NCBI RefSeq assembly: GCF_001618955.1
Contig: NZ_LVYV01000001.1
Span: 1,061,501-1,125,500, forward strand
DNA length: 64,000 bases
Origin: Tardiphaga robiniae
GTDB lineage: Bacteria; Pseudomonadota; Alphaproteobacteria; Rhizobiales; Xanthobacteraceae
Direction of reading: 5' to 3'
Part shown: in pieces, positions 8,960 to 18,401 of the stretch
How positions within the stretch are numbered: position 1 is the first letter of the stretch
Layout of the letters: each line of letters starts with the position of its first letter
Made by a program: the position numbers and the translations under genes
The notes under the pieces: generated by a model
What the model was told of the DNA's origin: nothing
The model's input: the letters and a program-made list of their open reading frames with translations, nothing else
Databases searched by the model: none

Positions 8960-9559
8960 ATGCGCGTATTGGGGCTGACCGGTTCGATCGGAATGGGGAA
9001 ATCCACCACGGCGAAGTTGTTCATGGAAGCCGGCGTGCCGGTCTATGACGCCGACGCCACCGTGCACATGATTTATGAGGGCGAAGCTGCACCGCTGATC
9101 GAGGCGGCGTTTCCCGGAACCACCGTGAATGGCAAGGTCGATCGTGCGAAGCTATCGCCGCTGGTAGTGCACGATGCTGCCGCGATGAAGAGGCTCGAGC
9201 AGATCGTGCATCCGCTGCTCGGCGCCTATCACAGGAAATTCCTGGATGATGCAGAGAAGTCGGGTACGCCGGTGGCAGTGGTCGATGTGCCCCTGCTCTA
9301 TGAAACCGGTGGCGAAAAACGCGTCGATGCCGTGGTCGTGGTGTCGACCAATCCCGAACAGCAACGTGAGCGTATCCTGGCGCGCGAGGGTATGACGGCC
9401 GAGAAGCTTGACGCCATCTTGGCCCGGCAACTGCCTGACGCAGAAAAGCGCAAGCGCGCCGACTTCGTGGTGGATACATCGAACGGATTGGACCCCGTGC
9501 GGGAGCAGATCCGTGAAATTCTCGCCGAGGCTGTTAAGATGCCACAACGGCGGTCCTGA
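8960..9559 (+). CDS. coaE: dephospho-CoA kinase
   Basis: Last step of coenzyme A synthesis: phosphorylates the 3'-OH of dephospho-CoA. P-loop [13 protein letters not shown] at residues 5-17, then [14 protein letters not shown] and the lid-side [11 protein letters not shown] typical of CoaE; 199 aa. ATG 8960 is used because GAGGA at 8951-8955 has proper spacing; a TTG one codon upstream is less likely. Part of the ppsR-maf-coaE-dnaQ run. The first CoA-pathway kinase, coaA, also lies in this window (20946). Confidence 0.95.
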   Translation: MRVLGLTGSIGMGKSTTAKLFMEAGVPVYDADATVHMIYEGEAAPLIEAAFPGTTVNGKVDRAKLSPLVVHDAAAMKRLEQIVHPLLGAYHRKFLDDAEKSGTPVAVVDVPLLYETGGEKRVDAVVVVSTNPEQQRERILAREGMTAEKLDAILARQLPDAEKRKRADFVVDTSNGLDPVREQIREILAEAVKMPQRRS

Positions 9560-9591
9560 CCGTCTCCTGATTCGACAACCGGTCTACTTCG

Positions 9592-10293
9592 ATGCGCGAA
9601 ATTGTCATGGATACCGAAACCACCGGCCTCGATCCCCTCCGGGGCGATCGGCTGGTGGAAATCGGTTGCCTCGAAATCTTCAACCGGATGCCGACCGGCC
9701 AGACTTTTCACGTTTACGTCAATCCCGAGCGCGACATGCCTCAGGAAGCGTTCAACGTGCACGGGCTGTCGGCCGAGTTCCTGTCGACCAAGCCGCTGTT
9801 TCACGAAGTGGTCGACGACTTCATGGCCTTCATCGGCGATTCGCCGCTGGTGATTCATAACGGCATGTTCGACCTCGGCTTCATCAATGCCGAACTCGAT
9901 CGCATCAAGCGCCCGCCGGTGCCGCGCGAGCGTCTCGTTGACACGCTGCTGCTGGCGCGCCGCAAGCATCCCGGTGTGTCGAACAAGCTCGACGATCTCT
10001 GCGCCCGCTATGCGATCGACAATTCCCGCCGCACCAAGCATGGCGCGCTGCTCGACTCCGAATTGCTGGCGGAAGTCTATATCGACCTCATTGGCGCCCG
10101 GCAGTCGCAACTGATCCTGGCAGACGAGGCGCCTGCGCAGCGCACCGGCAGCATCAATGATGCGCCGCGCCGCCAGCGCGAGATCGCACTTGCGCTGCGC
10201 GTGACCGAAGCCGATCGCGCCGAGCACCGCGCCTTTGTCGCAACGATGGGCGAGAAGGCAATCTGGAACGAGTTTCTGGGAACGCCGTCGTAA
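9592..10293 (+). CDS. dnaQ: DNA polymerase III epsilon subunit (3'-5' proofreading exonuclease)
   Basis: Proofreading exonuclease of the replicative polymerase. DEDDh motifs are visible: ExoI with D7 and E9 (VMDTETTGLDP), ExoII HNGMFDLGFINAEL, and ExoIII H..D in KHGALLDSELLAEVY. At 233 aa it has the size of DnaQ without long extensions. Start ATG 9592, 32 bp after coaE, same operon. It ends convergently with secB across a small GC hairpin (10301-10323). The early position right of the origin is conserved in alphaproteobacteria. Confidence 0.95.
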   Translation: MREIVMDTETTGLDPLRGDRLVEIGCLEIFNRMPTGQTFHVYVNPERDMPQEAFNVHGLSAEFLSTKPLFHEVVDDFMAFIGDSPLVIHNGMFDLGFINAELDRIKRPPVPRERLVDTLLLARRKHPGVSNKLDDLCARYAIDNSRRTKHGALLDSELLAEVYIDLIGARQSQLILADEAPAQRTGSINDAPRRQREIALALRVTEADRAEHRAFVATMGEKAIWNEFLGTPS

Positions 10294-10300
10294 AACGACA

Positions 10301-10323
10301 ATGGCCGGGACAAGCCCGGCCAT
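10301..10323. repeat. short REP-like hairpin between convergent dnaQ and secB
   Basis: ATGGCCGGG-ACAAG-CCCGGCCAT, a perfect 9-bp stem, then GACG. It shares its layout (GG-N-CAAG-CC core followed by ATGAC) with the hairpin at 38300-38322, also between convergent genes. No T run, so it is more a dispersed hairpin element than a classical terminator, although it may block transcription or protect mRNA ends. Confidence 0.6.
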
Positions 10324-10354
10324 GACGTAAGCTTATTGTTTGGAGCACCCGAAC

Positions 10355-10834
10355 TTAGTTTGCCGGACCAGCGTCGGCCTGAGCCTGACGTTCCAGGTTC
10401 TGCCGGTACAGACCGACGAAATCCACGGGATCGAGCATCAGCGGCGGGAAGCCGCCATCGCGCACCGCGGTGGCGATGATTTCGCGCGCGAACGGGAACA
10501 GCAGGCGCGGGCATTCGATCATGACCAGCGGGTGCAGGTTTTCCTGTGGCACGTTGACGATGCGGAATACGCCGGCATAGGCCAGTTCGAACGAGAACAG
10601 CACCGAGCCGGCGTTCTCGGCCTTGCCCTCGACCGACAGCGTCACTTCATATTCGCTCTCGGAGAGATTGTTGGCGCCGACATTGATCTGGATATTGATG
10701 TTCGGCTGCTGGGCCTGCGGTGCCAGCGAGGCCGGGGCGTTTGGATTCTCGAAGGAAAGATCCTTGGTGTATTGCGCCAGCACATTAAGCTGGGGGGGGG
10801 ACTGCTCCGGAGGGGTGCCGTTGCCGTTTGCCAT
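10355..10834 (-). CDS. secB: protein-export chaperone SecB
   Basis: Tetrameric cytoplasmic chaperone that keeps precursors unfolded and delivers them to SecA. The 159-aa protein has the SecB core ([103 protein letters not shown]). ATG 10834 is preceded by AGGAGA. The first codons are alphaproteobacteria-like ([17 protein letters not shown]). They include an uninterrupted run of nine C on the coding strand (10792-10800), a slippage-prone site near codons 13-15. Monocistronic, convergent with dnaQ. Confidence 0.97.
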   Translation of the reverse strand: MANGNGTPPEQSPPQLNVLAQYTKDLSFENPNAPASLAPQAQQPNINIQINVGANNLSESEYEVTLSVEGKAENAGSVLFSFELAYAGVFRIVNVPQENLHPLVMIECPRLLFPFAREIIATAVRDGGFPPLMLDPVDFVGLYRQNLERQAQADAGPAN

Positions 10835-11338
10835 CGAAAATTCTCCTGAAGCGCTGCCGGGCGGGTGGAACCGGTTCGTCGCGGGCGTCCGCGCGAACGG
10901 TCGAATGAGGTGATCGCGGCGAGTGGCTATCATAGGCCTGCGGCACTCGACAAGGATGCCACGCCACAACCTGGACGCTAGAAAAACGCTGGTTTGACCC
11001 ACCGCTTGGGCATCCAGGTGCAAAACCGGTCATATTCGCCCCGAATTCACGTTAAATGACTGAAAGTGCGGGTTTTCCTCGTTCGATCCGATTTCCTCTG
11101 CCGGACAAACGCGCTAGAATTTATCGAAACGATTGCGGTCGAGGCTGCCGGTGCGAAGGCCGCTTTGCCGCAGCCGGACACGATGGCGCGCCATTGGCTG
11201 GGCTTAGTTTCATGTCTACATGAAGCAGGTTCGCCCATGACGCGATCTCCCGACCTTGCGGGAGCCGATTTCAGAACCGCGATGGGCGGCATAGTCTTCC
11301 GCCGGGCATGCCCGGCACCGATCAGAAAGCAATAAGAC
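10835..11338. other. secB / TIM44-gene divergent intergenic region
   Basis: 504 bp between the divergent secB and TIM44-domain genes. No supported gene: a 89-codon open frame at 11066-11335 (+) has no recognisable family and ends against the next gene's ribosome site. The region must hold the promoters of both genes. A 16-bp palindrome with 7-bp arms is at 11209-11224. Confidence 0.55.
11209..11224. promoter_or_regulatory. palindrome TTCATGT-CT-ACATGAA upstream of the TIM44 gene
   Basis: Perfect inverted repeat, 7-bp arms and 2-bp centre, 115 bp upstream of the TIM44-gene start. The form suits a dimeric regulator but the regulator is unknown; it could also be chance. Confidence 0.35.
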
Positions 11339-12034
11339 GTGGACATTTACACCATCATCTTCCTGGCACTGGCGGTCTTTATTTTCATCCGCCTGCGCAA
11401 CGTGCTCGGACAGCGCACCGGCGAGGAGCGTCCGCCCTTCGACCGCGCCGCGCGTGATGCTCTTCCGCCCGAAGGCAATGTCGTGCCGATGCCTGGCGGT
11501 CCCATCGATCAGGCTGCGCCGGCACCGGCCGCCGACGTCTCTCCCGCCGAGCGCTGGAAGGGCATCACCGAACCGGGCACGCCGCTCGCCGCCGGTCTCG
11601 ATGCCATCGTCGACCAGGATTCGTCGTTCGATCCGCGCCATTTCATCACCGGCGCGAAGGGCGCCTATGAGATGATCGTGTTGGCCTTTGCCAATGGCGA
11701 TCGTCGGTCGCTGAAGGACCTGCTGTCATCGGAAGTGTTCGACTCGTTCGACGCCGTCATCAAGGATCGCGAGAAGAACGAGCAGAAGACCGAGACCCGC
11801 TTCGTTTCGATCGACAAGGCTGAACTCGTCGGCGCCGAAGTGCGCGATCGCGCGGCGCAGCTCACCGTGCGTTTCGTGTCGCAGATGATCTCGGTGACGC
11901 GCGACAAGACCGGCGCTGTGGTCGACGGCAATGCCGACAAGGTCAGCGACATCACCGACGTCTGGACCTTTGCCCGCGACATCACTTCGCGCGATCCGAA
12001 CTGGAAGCTGGTTGGCACTGGCAGCGTGCAATAA
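11339..12034 (+). CDS. TIM44/MRPL45-like domain protein, membrane anchored
   Basis: 231-aa protein with one N-terminal membrane segment (residues 3-20, IYTIIFLALAVFIFIRLR), a proline/alanine-rich linker, and a C-terminal TIM44-like domain (from about residue 95, DPRHFITGAKGAYEMIVLAFANGDRRSLKDLLSSEVFDSFDAVI to the end). Relatives of mitochondrial Tim44 are common next to secB in Rhizobiales. A link to protein export or membrane insertion is suspected from this context but unproven. Start GTG 11339; the ribosome site is weak. Its end overlaps the proposed mltA start, so the two genes probably form one transcript with the Smr gene. Confidence 0.85.
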   Translation: MDIYTIIFLALAVFIFIRLRNVLGQRTGEERPPFDRAARDALPPEGNVVPMPGGPIDQAAPAPAADVSPAERWKGITEPGTPLAAGLDAIVDQDSSFDPRHFITGAKGAYEMIVLAFANGDRRSLKDLLSSEVFDSFDAVIKDREKNEQKTETRFVSIDKAELVGAEVRDRAAQLTVRFVSQMISVTRDKTGAVVDGNADKVSDITDVWTFARDITSRDPNWKLVGTGSVQ

Positions 12035-13769
12035 CGCTGCCAGGCTCGGCCGGCTTGCCGCGCTGTGCGTGATCGCTGCTGCGTTGATCCCTGCCCCTGC
12101 AGACGCACGGGCTCGGCGCTATACCAAGCACGTCAAGAATGAACCCGCACAATTTGTCTATGTCCCGCGGCACAATCCGCCGCGGGAATGGCCGTTCGAA
12201 TTCACAGGCAGCCAATATGCGCCGGTGAATTGGACCGATATCGCCGGCTGGAGCGAGGACGATCACCTCCTCGCCTTCCAAGCGTTTCGCACCAGCTGCA
12301 AGCCGATCGTTGCTCAACGCAACCCACCAACTGATTCGAAGGCGCTCGGCACCACGCTCCGCGATCCCTGCCGGGCTGCGAGAACTGCCGAGATTTCCGA
12401 TGGCGCCAAGGCCCGCGCCTTCTTTGAAGATCATTTTCTGCCGCTGCGTATCTCACGGCTCGGCGAGCCTGAAGGTTTCGTCACCGGCTACTATGAGCCG
12501 GTGATCGACGGCTCGCGCACGAAGACAGACGTCTACACCGTGCCGGTCTATCGCCGCCCGTCGAATCTGTTTGTGCGCGGCTATCGCCAGTCATCTGCCA
12601 GTATGCCGAATGGCGGCGATGTGTTTCGCAAGATCGGCCGCCGCAAACTCGTGCCTTACTATGATCGCGGTGAGATCGAGGATGGCGCGATTGCCGGGCG
12701 TGGACTCGAAATCGTCTGGCTGAAGAGCCAGACCGATCTGCTGTTCACGCAGATTCAGGGCTCGGCACGCGTGCGCCTCGAAGACGGCGGCACGGTGCGG
12801 ATCAATTACGATGCGCATAATGGTTACCGCTACACGCCGGTCGGCCGCGTGCTGATCGATCGCGGCATTATTCCGCGTGAGCAGATGTCGATGCAGCGTA
12901 TCCGGCAATATATGGAAGAGAATCCGGATGCTGCGAGCGAACTGCGTCGGCAGAATCGTTCCTACGTTTTCTTCCGCGAGGTGCAGTTGTCCGACAAGGA
13001 TGAAGCTGTCGGCGCGCAGGGCGTGCCGCTGACGCCGGGCCGATCCATCGCCGTCGACAAGTCGCTGCATGTCTATGGCACACCGTTCTTCATCGAAGGC
13101 GATCTGCCGGTGGATTCCGAGACAGCAAAGACGCCGTTCCGTCGCCTGATGGTGGCGCAGGATACGGGCTCGGCCATTGTCGGTCCGGCCCGCGCCGATC
13201 TGTATTTTGGGGCCGGCGCCGAGGCCGGCCGTGTCGCCGGCCGGATGCGCCATCCTGCGCGCTTCGTGATGCTGGTGCCGACGAGTCTCGATCCCTCTGC
13301 GCGCGGCCATCACATGCCGCTGCCCGATGCGCGGCCGTCGGCAGTAATAGCAAAACTGTTTCCGCAGACCGAGCCCAAGCCTGCGGAAGCATCGAAGATC
13401 GAAAATTCCGCGATCGATAACAAGGCTGCAGCAAAGCCCGATACGTCCAGGTCTGAGACATCGGTCGCGTCGAAATCCGCAGCGCCAGCCGTGACAACGA
13501 CGACACCATTGCCAGCTGCAAAACCGGCTGCGGCTGCAGTCGCGCCCGCTCCGGCATCCCCGCCAGCCGCGGCTACGACAGTGCCATTGCTGGAGGCACG
13601 GCCTGCGGTCGCGCCTCAAGTCGCAGCCGAGGCCAAGTCGCAGAAAAAACCCGAAGTAAAATCTGAAGTGAAGCGGGAAGTTAAACCGAAACGTGCCAAA
13701 GTCAGGCACCGCGTGTATCGTCGCGCAGCGAAGCAGCCGCAGTCCCTCTTCCGTTTCCCCTGGCAATGA
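12012..13769 (+). CDS. mltA: membrane-bound lytic murein transglycosylase A (MltA)
   Basis: Cleaves the MurNAc-GlcNAc bond of peptidoglycan in the periplasm, forming anhydro ends. Seen: MltA domain (HFLPLRIS...GFVTGYYEPVIDGSRTK), then the 3D domain with KSLHVYGTPFFIEG and VAQDTGSAIVGPARADLYFGAGAEAG, whose aspartates include the catalytic one. The start is uncertain: no ATG fits. TTG 12012, with GGAAG upstream, gives a Sec-type signal peptide (ALCVIAAALIPAPADARA) and overlaps the previous gene. After about residue 455 follows a long Ala/Pro/Lys-rich low-complexity tail ending KVRHRVYRRAAKQPQSLFRFPWQ, probably a cell-wall contact; this makes it longer than E. coli MltA. Confidence 0.88.
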   Translation: MALAACNNAARLGRLAALCVIAAALIPAPADARARRYTKHVKNEPAQFVYVPRHNPPREWPFEFTGSQYAPVNWTDIAGWSEDDHLLAFQAFRTSCKPIVAQRNPPTDSKALGTTLRDPCRAARTAEISDGAKARAFFEDHFLPLRISRLGEPEGFVTGYYEPVIDGSRTKTDVYTVPVYRRPSNLFVRGYRQSSASMPNGGDVFRKIGRRKLVPYYDRGEIEDGAIAGRGLEIVWLKSQTDLLFTQIQGSARVRLEDGGTVRINYDAHNGYRYTPVGRVLIDRGIIPREQMSMQRIRQYMEENPDAASELRRQNRSYVFFREVQLSDKDEAVGAQGVPLTPGRSIAVDKSLHVYGTPFFIEGDLPVDSETAKTPFRRLMVAQDTGSAIVGPARADLYFGAGAEAGRVAGRMRHPARFVMLVPTSLDPSARGHHMPLPDARPSAVIAKLFPQTEPKPAEASKIENSAIDNKAAAKPDTSRSETSVASKSAAPAVTTTTPLPAAKPAAAAVAPAPASPPAAATTVPLLEARPAVAPQVAAEAKSQKKPEVKSEVKREVKPKRAKVRHRVYRRAAKQPQSLFRFPWQ

Positions 13770-14359
13770 AGCGTTCACGTCCACCGCAACTCATCGATCC
13801 CGTGGCGTCGCGCCGTCGCCGCGCACTGAGCGAAGAGGAGCGCGCGCTCTGGGAGCTGGTGGCCAAACAGGTCAAGCCGCTGCGCAAGAAGCGCGTGGTG
13901 AAGTCGGAGCCCGCGGAAGACGTACCGGCGCCTGTCAAAGTGGCGGCGCCCAGGAAGATGACCTCGGCACCGCCGGCAGTCCTCAAACCCGCAAAGCCCG
14001 CGCCGCCGCCTGTGCCACCTCTGGCGCCGCTCGGCCGTCGCGAACGTTCGCAGCTTTCGCGCGGTCGCAAGGACATCGACGCGCGGATCGATCTGCACGG
14101 GATGACACAGACGCGCGCGCATCACGCGCTGTCGGCATTCCTGCATCGCGCCAGCCATGACGGCATGACTTTCGTGCTGGTCATCACCGGCAAGGGCCGC
14201 ACCACCGGTCCGGAATCCGAGCGGGGCATCCTGCGCCGTCAGGTGCCGCTCTGGCTGGGGCTGCCCGAGTTTCGTTCGCTGGTGGTGGGATTCGAGGAAG
14301 CGCATATCGGGCACGGCGGCGCCGGTGCGCTCTATGTGCGGATTAGGCGGGCGCGGTAG
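13766..14359 (+). CDS. Smr (small MutS-related) domain protein
   Basis: 197 aa. The N-terminal half is basic and Pro/Ala-rich (residues 1-90); the C-terminal half is an Smr domain with DARIDLHGMTQTRAHHAL (the DLHG signature) and VLVITGKGRTTGPESERGILRRQVPLWL (the TGKG signature). Smr domains bind and often nick branched DNA or RNA; the substrate here is unknown. It overlaps the mltA stop by four bases (ATGA), so it is translated as part of that operon. A dispersed repeat follows downstream. Confidence 0.9.
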   Translation: MKRSRPPQLIDPVASRRRRALSEEERALWELVAKQVKPLRKKRVVKSEPAEDVPAPVKVAAPRKMTSAPPAVLKPAKPAPPPVPPLAPLGRRERSQLSRGRKDIDARIDLHGMTQTRAHHALSAFLHRASHDGMTFVLVITGKGRTTGPESERGILRRQVPLWLGLPEFRSLVVGFEEAHIGHGGAGALYVRIRRAR

Positions 14360-14369
14360 GCCCAAACTC

Positions 14370-14428
14370 GTCATTCCGGGATGCACGTAAGTCGGCGAAG
14401 CCGGCTGCAGTGCAGACCCGGAATCTCG
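14370..14428 (+). repeat. 59-bp dispersed hairpin repeat, copy B
   Basis: Inverted relative to copy A (4912-4970), about 56/59 identical. It is followed about 60 bp later by CACTCCAATTGGAGTGG (14490-14506), the same palindromic companion piece seen beside copy A, so the mobile or amplified unit may be about 140 bp. Lies between the convergent Smr and hslU genes. Confidence 0.8.
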
Positions 14429-14520
14429 CAGTGATAGGGCCGCACGAGGTTCCGGGTTCGCGCAAGAGCGCGCCCTCAGTCACTCCAATTGGAGTGGCGG
14501 GGAACGACGAGATTGGCGAA

Positions 14521-15822
14521 CTACAAAATAAACCGGCTCAGATCCGAATTCTTCGCCAGATCCCCCACATGCTTCTGCACATAGGCGGCATCGATTCGGA
14601 TGGTCTCGCCGTTGCGATCGGGCGCAGCGAAGGAAATCTCGTCGAGCACGCGCTCCATCACCGTCTGCAATCGTCGTGCGCCGATATTCTCGACGGTTGA
14701 ATTCACGGCAACGGCCACATCGGCCAGTGCATCGATGGCATCGTCGGCGAATTCCAGCGTCACGCCTTCGGTCTGCAATAGTGCCACATACTGCTTGATC
14801 AGCGAAGCCTCTGGCTCGGTGAGAATGCGGCGCATGTCATCGCGGGTCAGCGCATTGAGCTCGACACGGATCGGCAGACGGCCCTGCAATTCCGGCAGCA
14901 GATCGCTCGGCTTGGCAATATGGAATGCACCGGATGCGATGAACAGGATGTGGTCGGTCTTCACCGCACCGTGCTTCGTGGAGACGGTGGTGCCTTCGAT
15001 CAGCGGCAGCAGGTCGCGCTGAACGCCTTCGCGCGAGACTTCGCCTCCGCTGCGGCCGTCGCGCACGCAGATCTTGTCGATCTCGTCGAGAAACACGATG
15101 CCGTTGTTCTCGACCACTGAAATCGCTTCCTGCACGAGTGCATCGCTGTCGAGCAGCTTGTCGGCTTCCTCATTCACCAACGGCTCATGCGCATCTTCCA
15201 CACGCAGGCGGCGCGTCTTGGTGCCCTTGCCCATCTTGCCGAAGATATCGCCAATCGAGATCGCGCCCATCTGCGCGCCGGGCATGCCCGGGATTTCGAA
15301 CATCGAGGGGCCGCCGGAGGACTGAACCTCGATCTCGATCTCCTTGTCGTTGAGCTCGCCGGTGCGGAGCTTCTTGCGGAAGGACTCTTTCGTTGCTGCG
15401 CTCGCGGTGGCGCCGACCAGCGCGTCGACCACACGATCCTCGGCGGCGAGCTGCGCACGCGCCTGGACGTCCTTGCGCTTGCGCTCGCGGGTCAGCGAGA
15501 TCGCGACTTCGACAAGATCTCTGATGATCTGCTCGACGTCGCGGCCGACGTAACCGACTTCGGTGAACTTGGTGGCCTCGACCTTGATGAAAGGCGCGCC
15601 GGCGAGCTTCGCCAGCCGGCGTGCGATCTCGGTCTTGCCGACGCCGGTGGGCCCGATCATCAGGATGTTCTTTGGCAGCACTTCCTCGCGGAGCGATCCG
15701 GTCAGTTGCAGGCGCCGCCAGCGATTGCGCAGCGCGATCGATACCGCGCGTTTGGCATCGTGCTGGCCAACAATGAACCGGTCGAGTTCGCTTACGATTT
15801 CGCGGGGAGAAAAGTCGGTCAT
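14521..15822 (-). CDS. hslU: ATP-dependent protease ATPase subunit HslU (ClpY)
   Basis: AAA+ unfoldase that feeds substrates to HslV. Seen: N-terminal [33 protein letters not shown], Walker [14 protein letters not shown] near residue 57, the pore motif GYVGRDVEQ, Walker [12 protein letters not shown], sensor region ASGAFH and the C-terminal DLSRFIL tail that docks into HslV. 433 aa, full length. Start ATG 15822. The operon on the minus strand is hslV, DUF2585, hslU. Confidence 0.97.
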   Translation of the reverse strand: MTDFSPREIVSELDRFIVGQHDAKRAVSIALRNRWRRLQLTGSLREEVLPKNILMIGPTGVGKTEIARRLAKLAGAPFIKVEATKFTEVGYVGRDVEQIIRDLVEVAISLTRERKRKDVQARAQLAAEDRVVDALVGATASAATKESFRKKLRTGELNDKEIEIEVQSSGGPSMFEIPGMPGAQMGAISIGDIFGKMGKGTKTRRLRVEDAHEPLVNEEADKLLDSDALVQEAISVVENNGIVFLDEIDKICVRDGRSGGEVSREGVQRDLLPLIEGTTVSTKHGAVKTDHILFIASGAFHIAKPSDLLPELQGRLPIRVELNALTRDDMRRILTEPEASLIKQYVALLQTEGVTLEFADDAIDALADVAVAVNSTVENIGARRLQTVMERVLDEISFAAPDRNGETIRIDAAYVQKHVGDLAKNSDLSRFIL

Positions 15823-15863
15823 GTCACTCTACGTAGGTTGAGAAAGGCGTGGGGACAAGCGGA

Positions 15864-16475
15864 TCAGATAATAGGTGGCCCGGCCTGCCAGGTTCGGATC
15901 GCTTCGAATGGATGAATCAGCATGATCACGTTCAAAGTGAGATTGTCGCGAATGTGCAGGCCGACCAGAACCTCGAACAGAAGCGCGATCGCGACGGTCG
16001 CGGCGACCGGCAGCTTCCGCGCCAGGATGAAGCCGGCGATCATCGACAGCGTGTCTGCCAGCGAATTGACAATGCTGTCGCCAAAATAGTCGAGCGACAT
16101 CGTTCCGGCGCGATAGCGCTCGATGATCCAGCTCGAATTTTCCAGCAGCTCCCAACCGCCTTCGACGAGCATTGCAACGATTAGCCGCGCGATCCAGGAC
16201 AGTCGCGGAAACAGCAGCCAGGTGGCGCCGTAGAACAGGAAGCCATGGATGATGTGGGAGAAGGTGTACCAATCGGTGAGGTGCTGTGAATTCTCCGAGC
16301 TCAGCACTACGCCATGCCAGAGCTTCACATAGCCGCAGGCACAGATCGGCAGCCGCCCCATCGCATAGAGAAGTGCCGCCTGCAGAGCGAGCAGACCGAG
16401 CGCGATCAGCACACCCTGCTGGACCGAAAGACCGGTGACAGACGGCGCGCGGGTATTGTGACCCACGACGGTCAT
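15864..16475 (-). CDS. DUF2585 (UPF0314) membrane protein
   Basis: 203-aa polytopic protein with about five hydrophobic segments (residues 19-40, 72-90, 92-107, 134-152 and 155-172). [31 protein letters not shown] is the family's conserved stretch with paired histidines, followed by [18 protein letters not shown]. Function unknown. It lies between hslV and hslU; its start overlaps the hslV stop by four bases, so it is expressed with the protease. This arrangement is typical for Bradyrhizobium relatives. Confidence 0.85.
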   Translation of the reverse strand: MTVVGHNTRAPSVTGLSVQQGVLIALGLLALQAALLYAMGRLPICACGYVKLWHGVVLSSENSQHLTDWYTFSHIIHGFLFYGATWLLFPRLSWIARLIVAMLVEGGWELLENSSWIIERYRAGTMSLDYFGDSIVNSLADTLSMIAGFILARKLPVAATVAIALLFEVLVGLHIRDNLTLNVIMLIHPFEAIRTWQAGPPII

Positions 16476-17044
16476 GCCTCCAGCATTTCCAGCGTCACGT
16501 TGCGGTTGGTGTAGACGCAGATATCGGCAGCGATATCGAGCGACTTGCGCACGATGGTCTCGGCATCCTGATCGGTATCGACCAGCGCCCTCGCCGCTGC
16601 CAGCGCGTAATTGCCGCCCGAGCCAATGGCCATGACGCCGGCTTCCGGCTCCAGCACGTCGCCGGTGCCGGTCAGCACCAGCGAGACGTCCTTGTCGGCG
16701 ACGATCATCATGGCTTCCAGCCGGCGCAGATACCGGTCGGTGCGCCAGTCCTTGGCGAGCTCGACGGCGGCCCGGGTCAATTGGCCGGGATACTGCTCCA
16801 GTTTGGCTTCCAGCCGCTCGAACAGGGTGAAGGCGTCCGCCGTGGCGCCGGCAAAGCCGCCGATCACGTCGCCCTTGCCCAGTTTACGGACCTTTTTGGC
16901 GTTGGATTTGATGACCGTCTGGCCGATCGAGACCTGGCCGTCGCCACCGATCACGACTTTACCGCCCTTGCGGACGGTCAGGATCGTGGTGCCGTGCCAG
17001 ACCGGAGACGATCCGTCATGGGAGGCCGAATAAGATGCGTTCAT
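16472..17044 (-). CDS. hslV: ATP-dependent protease subunit HslV (ClpQ)
   Basis: Proteasome-beta-like threonine peptidase. [24 protein letters not shown] holds the Thr expected to become the mature N-terminus, so this 190-aa form has an 18-residue propeptide, as in other alphaproteobacteria. [18 protein letters not shown] and [16 protein letters not shown] are further family blocks. ATG 17044, with AAGAGGG upstream; an upstream in-frame extension to 17110 has no ribosome site. Divergent from hisB. Confidence 0.96.
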   Translation of the reverse strand: MNASYSASHDGSSPVWHGTTILTVRKGGKVVIGGDGQVSIGQTVIKSNAKKVRKLGKGDVIGGFAGATADAFTLFERLEAKLEQYPGQLTRAAVELAKDWRTDRYLRRLEAMMIVADKDVSLVLTGTGDVLEPEAGVMAIGSGGNYALAAARALVDTDQDAETIVRKSLDIAADICVYTNRNVTLEMLEA

Positions 17045-17245
17045 GGAAACCCTCTTGAGCGCCTGATCTAGGCACGGATACCGGCCGTTGCAAATCCGGC
17101 GAGGAAGCATAGGCCAGCGGCCGATGAGCGCGGATTCCGGTCACCATAGGCGCAAAGATCGACCCGGGATCGGCTCTTCCGCGGTAGCGAAGGTGTCATC
17201 TCCCTGTTAAAAGGGCGCGTTTTCAGCAGGCGGAGAGGCGTTTTC

Positions 17246-17839
17246 ATGCGCACGGCGACGATCAAGCGCAAGACCAAGGAAACCGACATCGAGGTCTCCG
17301 TGAACCTCGACGGTACCGGCGTATCCAAATCGACCACCGGAATCGGCTTCTTCGACCATATGCTCGATCTGCTCGCCCGCCATTCCCGCATCGACGTCAC
17401 CGTGAAGGCGGTCGGCGACCTCCATGTCGATTTCCATCACACGGTAGAGGATGTCGGCATCGCGCTCGGCCAGGCGGTCAAGCAGGCGCTCGGCGACATG
17501 GCTGGGATCACCCGCTATGCCTCGGTCTATATGCCGATGGACGAGACCCTGACCCGGGTGGCGCTGGATATTTCCGGCCGGCCGGTGCTGGTGTTCAAGT
17601 CCACCTTCCCGACCCACAAGATCGGCGAATTCGACACCGAACTGGTGCGCGAGTGGTTCAATGCCTTTGCCGGCAATGCGGGCGTGACTTTGCACGTCGA
17701 AACCCTATATGGCGAGAACAGCCATCACATTGCCGAATCCTGCTTCAAGGGTCTGGCGCGGGCACTGCGGACGGGTGTTGCGATCGATCCGCGCAATGCC
17801 GGCGAAGTGCCATCCACCAAGGGTCAGCTCGGCGGCTGA
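17246..17839 (+). CDS. hisB: imidazoleglycerol-phosphate dehydratase
   Basis: Sixth enzyme of histidine synthesis, dehydrates IGP to imidazole-acetol phosphate. 197 aa, monofunctional (no phosphatase domain). Metal-binding histidine motifs: [35 protein letters not shown], and [20 protein letters not shown]. Start ATG 17246. First gene of hisB-DUF2628-hisH-hisA-hisF-hisE. Confidence 0.97.
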   Translation: MRTATIKRKTKETDIEVSVNLDGTGVSKSTTGIGFFDHMLDLLARHSRIDVTVKAVGDLHVDFHHTVEDVGIALGQAVKQALGDMAGITRYASVYMPMDETLTRVALDISGRPVLVFKSTFPTHKIGEFDTELVREWFNAFAGNAGVTLHVETLYGENSHHIAESCFKGLARALRTGVAIDPRNAGEVPSTKGQLGG

Positions 17840-17870
17840 TCGGCCTCTACGGTTTCGGGCGGAGTTTGCC

Positions 17871-18401
17871 ATGCCGGTCTACACAGTTCACGCACCTCGC
17901 GGTGCCGGCCCTGAGCCGTTTGCGGCAACGGACAAGTTCGAGTTCGTGCGCGATGGATTCCATTTCTGGGCGTTCGTGGCCGGCCTGATCTGGCTGATCT
18001 ATCATCGGCTGTGGTGGGCGTTGCTCGGCTATGTCGTGCTGTCGATCGCAGGCGAAGTCGCGCTGTCGATGTTGAAGGTCGATATCGGCGCGCGTTTCGT
18101 CGTGATGCTGTTGTTCGCACTGCTGATGGGCTTCGAGGCTGCCAGCCTGCGCCGCTGGACCCTGTCGCGCGGCAAGTGGCGTCAGCTCGATGTGGTCGTT
18201 GCAGACAACAAGGATGCTGCCGAACGTCGCTTCTTTGATCGCTGGACCGCTCAACACAACGCCGTCAACGACCAGTGGGCGAGCGATCGCGGCGGTCCGC
18301 CGCCGACCCGTCACGTTCCCAGCCAGCCTTTCTCACGTCCGCCGTCTCCGGCGCAAAACGACATTATCGGGTTATTCCCGCAACCGGGAGTGACACGGTG
18401 A
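17871..18401 (+). CDS. DUF2628 membrane protein inside the his operon
   Basis: 176 aa. Opens MPVYTVHAP, then [30 protein letters not shown], the DUF2628 signature, with hydrophobic segments at about residues 35-52, 54-72 and 77-92. The C-terminal half is charged and ends in a proline-rich tail. ATG 17871 chosen; an earlier open stretch overlaps hisB. Function unknown. Between hisB and hisH, overlapping hisH by four bases, so cotranscribed; the same insertion is common in Bradyrhizobiaceae, which argues for a stable but not necessarily histidine-related role. Confidence 0.85.
   Translation: MPVYTVHAPRGAGPEPFAATDKFEFVRDGFHFWAFVAGLIWLIYHRLWWALLGYVVLSIAGEVALSMLKVDIGARFVVMLLFALLMGFEAASLRRWTLSRGKWRQLDVVVADNKDAAERRFFDRWTAQHNAVNDQWASDRGGPPPTRHVPSQPFSRPPSPAQNDIIGLFPQPGVTR

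Noticed and set aside
9298-10323. 341-codon open frame antisense to coaE and dnaQ
   Set aside because: Both sense genes are certain, and the antisense translation has no domain pattern.
11066-11335. 89-codon open frame (plus) upstream of the TIM44 gene
   Set aside because: No ribosome site, no recognisable composition or family, and it would occupy the only space for the promoters.
17045-17245. RpoH-type promoter for hslV
   Set aside because: CCTATG-like -10 elements exist on the minus strand but none has CTTG at the required 17-18 bp distance.
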